From Clostridia bacterium (GTDB lineage Bacteria; Bacillota; Clostridia; Christensenellales; Borkfalkiaceae): a DNA stretch of 15,577 nt. Positions 12,734 through 15,577 of this stretch are shown here, piece after piece (the first letter of the stretch is position 1; each line of letters opens with the position of its first letter). Where the stretch lies: NCBI GenBank assembly GCA_021205485.1, contig JAJPXK010000163.1:1-15577 (forward strand). The letters are read 5' to 3'. The notes below the pieces were generated by a model. That model had not been told where the DNA came from and did not search any database. It worked only from the letters and a program-made list of their open reading frames with translations. A program made the position numbers and the translations under genes.

Positions 12734-14806
12734 TTAATTTTTATCGTTTTCTTCTTTGTTTTTCTTGCCCTTTTTGTTAAAAATCACAAGTGCCGTAATA
12801 CCGCCTGCAAGCACTACAAGGAACACCACAAGCATTACTATGAACGTACCGTTGGAGCTTTCTTCCGTATCTTCGTCCCCGTCATTAGTCGTTCCGTTTT
12901 CATCTTCGCTGTCGGTACTGTCTTGAGTATCGCCAGACTGCTGTTCGTCGCCGTCTGTTACAGGTTCGTCCACCGCAGGTTCGTCTGTATCGGGTTCTTC
13001 TTCGGCGGGGTCTTCTGTAACAGGCTCGTCCGTATCAGGCGTTTCCGCCGTTTCTTCTGAAATCGTAAACAATGCAAGCGCTTCACCTTCGGAAATTACT
13101 TCCAAAGTAAAACCACCCGTAAGCACTGAAAAATCTACCACCCCGTTTTCATCGGGTACAAGATAAATGGTTGTACCGCTGCTGCTTGTGAAAGCTACCT
13201 TTAAAGCTGATGCGCCGTCATAACCGTCCTCTGAACATACGTAGCTTAAAGTAAGCGTTTTGCTTTCTGTGTCCAAATCGGTGTACAGATAATAAGTATG
13301 CGTATGCTCGGTTTCCCCCTGTTCCCCGTCGTCTTCGCTGGGTGTTTCAGGCTCAACTACAGGCTCGTCCGTACTGCCACTATCCATTTTTTCGCTCGCC
13401 GTTATACTTCCTATGGTAAAAGCACCCAATACTGTACCGTCGCTACCTACAAGGTTAGCCGTGTAATATCCAGTTGCCAACGCTGAATAATCTGCCGTAC
13501 CGTTTTCAAAAGTAAGCGCTGTTATCTCGCCGCTCTCATCCGTAAACAGTAATGTCAGCTCGTCCGTACCGTCTTCGCCGCAGTCGCAGTAATACTTTAC
13601 CGTAACCAGCTTGTTTGCCCTGTCTACAGAAATGCCTTTTAATGAATAGCTATGCCCCGTTGCTTCGGTAATATTGTCAATGTAACTTATACCGCAAGTT
13701 TCGCAAACATATTCCGTATAACCGCCCTCTGTACAAGTCGGCTCGGTAACGTTTGCCGTATAACTATGCCCAGTCGCCTGAACATAATTACCTATATAAC
13801 TATCTCCGCAGCTATCGCAGACATAAACGGTATAGCCGTCATCCTCGCAGGTAGCGTCTATTTCATATTCCGTATAGCTATGTCCCGTTGCGTTTGTGTA
13901 GTCTGAAATATAGCTGTCCCCGCAAATAGTGCAAGTATAAACGGTGTACCCTTGTTCCGTGCAGGTAGGCGCAACCATTTCGCCTATGTAGTCGTGGATA
14001 TAACCGCTGTCAGAACTTGTAGAAAAGTCCGTAAGGTAGATATACCCGCAAGAAGTACAGGTATGTTTTGTATAACCCATCTCCGTTTCAGTAGGCGCTA
14101 TAACTTCGTCAATGAAAGTGTGTCCCGTAGGTGCGATATAATCTGTTACATACCTGTCGCCGCAGTTTTCACAGACGTGTTCCGTATAACCATACGAAAC
14201 GCAGGTTGGCGCAACTATCGTATCTATATAGCTATGCCCCGTTGCTTCCACCACGTCGCCTATATGCGTTTCACCGCAGACATCGCATATGTAAGTTGTG
14301 TAGCCGTCCGTGGTACAGGTAGCATCCGTAACTTCTACCGTGTATGTATGCCCGTTCGCGTCTATATAGTTATCTCTGTAACTATCTCCGCAAGTTAGGC
14401 ATATATGTTCTGTGTACCCGACTTCCGTACAGGTAGGGTCTACCACAACTTCTGAATAATTGTGTCCCGTCGCATCTACATAATTATCTGTATATTGGTA
14501 GCCGCACACCGTACACACATAGGTTGTAAATCCTTTTGTTGTACACGTAGGCTCTACCGTTACAGATGAAAACGTATGCCCTGTTGCTTCAGTGAAGTCA
14601 TCCGTATAGCTGTCGCCGCATATAGAACAGGTATATTCTGTGTACCCGCTCTCCGTACAGGTAGCATCATGCACCACTCTTTCGTATTCGTGTTCGCAGT
14701 TTTCTTCCGCTGATGCAGAAGCCGCACCCGTACTGAAAACCATTGTTACCGCCGTTACCGCTAACAGCAGAAACGGCAAAATTTTAGTTTTTGTCTTTGT
14801 TTTCAA
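12734..14806 (-). CDS. Large Cys-repeat surface protein anchored by a C-terminal membrane segment
   Basis: This 690-residue protein has a signal peptide (1-33, ending ASASA). Nine repeats of 38 residues (from His39 to about 384) are followed by two related beta domains (about 385-480 and 515-600), each closing with a G-x-x-T/L...F-T-I-type strand. An acidic Asp/Glu/Pro/Thr-rich stalk (about 600-650), a single membrane segment (about 652-677) and a Lys-rich cytoplasmic tail complete it. There is no LPXTG-type sorting signal. It follows the coupling protein gene by 19 bases and precedes the pilin by 18, so it belongs to the T4SS operon and is probably a mating-contact or cell-wall-spanning protein. 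Ligand and metal binding are unknown. Confidence 0.82.
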   Translation of the reverse strand: MKTKTKTKILPFLLLAVTAVTMVFSTGAASASAEENCEHEYERVVHDATCTESGYTEYTCSICGDSYTDDFTEATGHTFSSVTVEPTCTTKGFTTYVCTVCGYQYTDNYVDATGHNYSEVVVDPTCTEVGYTEHICLTCGDSYRDNYIDANGHTYTVEVTDATCTTDGYTTYICDVCGETHIGDVVEATGHSYIDTIVAPTCVSYGYTEHVCENCGDRYVTDYIAPTGHTFIDEVIAPTETEMGYTKHTCTSCGYIYLTDFSTSSDSGYIHDYIGEMVAPTCTEQGYTVYTCTICGDSYISDYTNATGHSYTEYEIDATCEDDGYTVYVCDSCGDSYIGNYVQATGHSYTANVTEPTCTEGGYTEYVCETCGISYIDNITEATGHSYSLKGISVDRANKLVTVKYYCDCGEDGTDELTLLFTDESGEITALTFENGTADYSALATGYYTANLVGSDGTVLGAFTIGSITASEKMDSGSTDEPVVEPETPSEDDGEQGETEHTHTYYLYTDLDTESKTLTLSYVCSEDGYDGASALKVAFTSSSGTTIYLVPDENGVVDFSVLTGGFTLEVISEGEALALFTISEETAETPDTDEPVTEDPAEEEPDTDEPAVDEPVTDGDEQQSGDTQDSTDSEDENGTTNDGDEDTEESSNGTFIVMLVVFLVVLAGGITALVIFNKKGKKNKEENDKN
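13655..14692 (-). repeat. Nine tandem coding repeats of 114 bp (Cys/His type)
   Basis: Repeat starts fall at His39, 77, 115, 153, 191, 229, 271, 309 and 347: exactly 38 residues apart except the sixth unit, which has four extra residues. Each unit is H...C-x9-C-x2-C. The sixth unit has Glu240 in place of its first Cys. The conserved spacing suggests structural disulfides or a zinc site. Confidence 0.9.
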
Positions 14807-14825
14807 TTTGTCCTCCTCTCTTTTT

Positions 14826-15527
14826 TTAAATTGACTTTTGTAAGTCCAATATTTTTAATAATCTCTCCGAGATAGCATCTGCCGCCTTTTGAATCTTGCC
14901 CGCTGTAGTCATATCGTATTCTTCCATACGTGCATACAGCAGCGTTGTCTTATTCTCAAACCTTGCCGCACGTAATGCTTTTACGTCTTTTCCGTCTAAC
15001 ACCTTCTCTATTCCTTCCAAGGCTAAATCAATTTCAGCTTTCAGGTCATCCCATTGCGCGTCAAGATTAACAAGCCTTTCTTCTTCAATTTTCTTCTCGG
15101 CTTCAACCTGTTCTCTCTCTGCCTGTTCAAATTTCGCCATCTGCTTGTCCGCTTCGCTTTCGCCAGGTTTCATATGAATATCAAAGACGTAATCCTTTTT
15201 CTTGAAAAGCCTTGCTTCCCTTTTACCTATATCCGCTTTGCCCTCTTTGAAATAGACTTTCTTCAGTTCATATGACGGTGTAAACCTTGTCCATAACGGC
15301 TCATAGCCCCTGACCGAAACAACGGCGTCTCCCTTTTCGTTACCGTTTAATCTCTCTAACATTCCAACCGTTATAAGCGGCTGGTTGCTTGCGCCCGTGT
15401 TACTGCTTGCAGGTGTATCCGCATTGGTGTTGACAGAAAAATGTTTAATCTTCTTTTGCCCGCACAGTTCTGAAAACTCCTTCCTCGTCTCGGAATCGTC
15501 GCTGCCAATGAATATTTTTACATTGCT
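14826..15527 (-). pseudogene. 3' part of a VirD4/TraG-type coupling protein gene, 5' part missing
   Basis: The open frame carries a coupling-protein C-terminal region: 'VKIFIGSDDSETRKEFSEL', then 'QPLITVGMLERLNG', 'AVVSVRGYEPLWTRFTPSYEL', and a C-terminal Glu/Lys-rich coiled-coil tail. Coupling proteins bring the relaxase-DNA complex to the T4SS and hydrolyse ATP; the Walker motifs would be upstream and are absent here. Going upstream, the frame meets a stop at 15528-15530 immediately before the first family-like residues, and none of the three frames beyond it looks like coupling protein. An ATG at 15362 gives a 178-residue protein, but the family match extends well before it. The break may be an insertion whose other half lies outside the window. 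Confidence 0.8.
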
Positions 15528-15577
15528 TTAAGTACCATGGGGAGAATTTTTTGTTTTTATGGTTGACGGTACAGCTT
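15528..15577. other. Unidentified sequence replacing coupling-protein coding sequence
   Basis: Fifty bases to the window end do not encode coupling protein in any frame. GTACC (15532-15536) and GGTAC (near 15568-15573) are inverted and could form a hairpin near an element end. It may be the end of an insertion sequence or an intron, but too little is visible to identify it. Confidence 0.4.

Noticed and set aside
13952..14398. 148-residue + strand frame opposite the repeat protein
   Set aside because: It is an antisense shadow produced by the periodic repeats of the 690-residue gene, with no plausible start signal.
13655..14692. CRISPR-like or intergenic tandem repeat array
   Set aside because: The 114-bp periodicity is in frame within one long open frame and encodes a conserved Cys/His protein repeat, with no constant DNA repeat and variable spacer pattern.
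14826..15362. A stand-alone 178-residue protein starting at ATG 15362
   Set aside because: Coupling-protein similarity continues in the same frame for 55 codons upstream of this ATG, so it is an internal Met of a broken gene.
15528..15577. 3' end of a group II intron in the coupling protein gene
   Set aside because: I looked for a domain V signature (AGC...GAAA...CGTACGGTT-like) and did not see one in the visible 50 bases; too little sequence to claim an intron.

Overview
The window looks like chromosome plus integrated mobile DNA from a spore-forming, low-GC Firmicute (Clostridia or a close relative). The evidence is a forespore sigma factor gene at the left edge, strong AGGAGG-type ribosome binding sites, several TTG starts, and conjugation genes of the type found in Gram-positive integrative and conjugative elements (ICEs). 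No species can be named from this sequence alone.

Left edge (1-3300): the 5' end of sigG, the late forespore sigma factor, runs intact for about 96 codons. It stops matching the family inside the highly conserved region 2 segment, just after 'FSTYAVPI'. From there the sequence belongs to a mobile element. The first element gene (365-1318, + strand) is an unrecognised protein with internally duplicated, possibly DNA-binding segments. It converges at a strong terminator with a complete large serine recombinase (1442-2926, - strand), which has a tiny gene directly upstream. An integrase-type recombinase beside an interrupted sporulation sigma gene resembles the skin element in sigK, but the target here is sigG.

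Accessory block (3300-4900, all - strand): a ribbon-helix-helix-like protein, a 43-residue membrane peptide and a TnpV-like protein form a compact operon with a recognisable promoter and operator. Next to it is a RelB/DinJ antitoxin and RelE/ParE toxin pair with its own promoter, operator repeats and terminator.

Conjugation block (4978-15527, - strand, so transcribed right to left): the 3' part of a VirD4/TraG coupling protein gene, a large repeat-rich surface protein, a VirB2-like pilin, a VirB6-like channel protein, a VirB3-VirB4-like ATPase, and a second large surface protein. The C-terminus of that second surface protein is clearly a copy of the pilin. A + strand ADP-ribosyltransferase-like (DUF3990-type) toxin and HTH protein cassette sits between the pilin and the VirB6-like gene. 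It has a consensus promoter, and the palindrome inside that promoter overlaps a possible divergent promoter for the T4SS genes. The coupling protein frame is cut off at about 15528 by unrelated sequence, which suggests a second insertion or rearrangement. No relaxase lies in the window; it would be expected further right.

Together this is one end of an ICE: integration genes at the left, stability genes next, then a type IV secretion system with two cell-surface proteins that probably act in mating contact.
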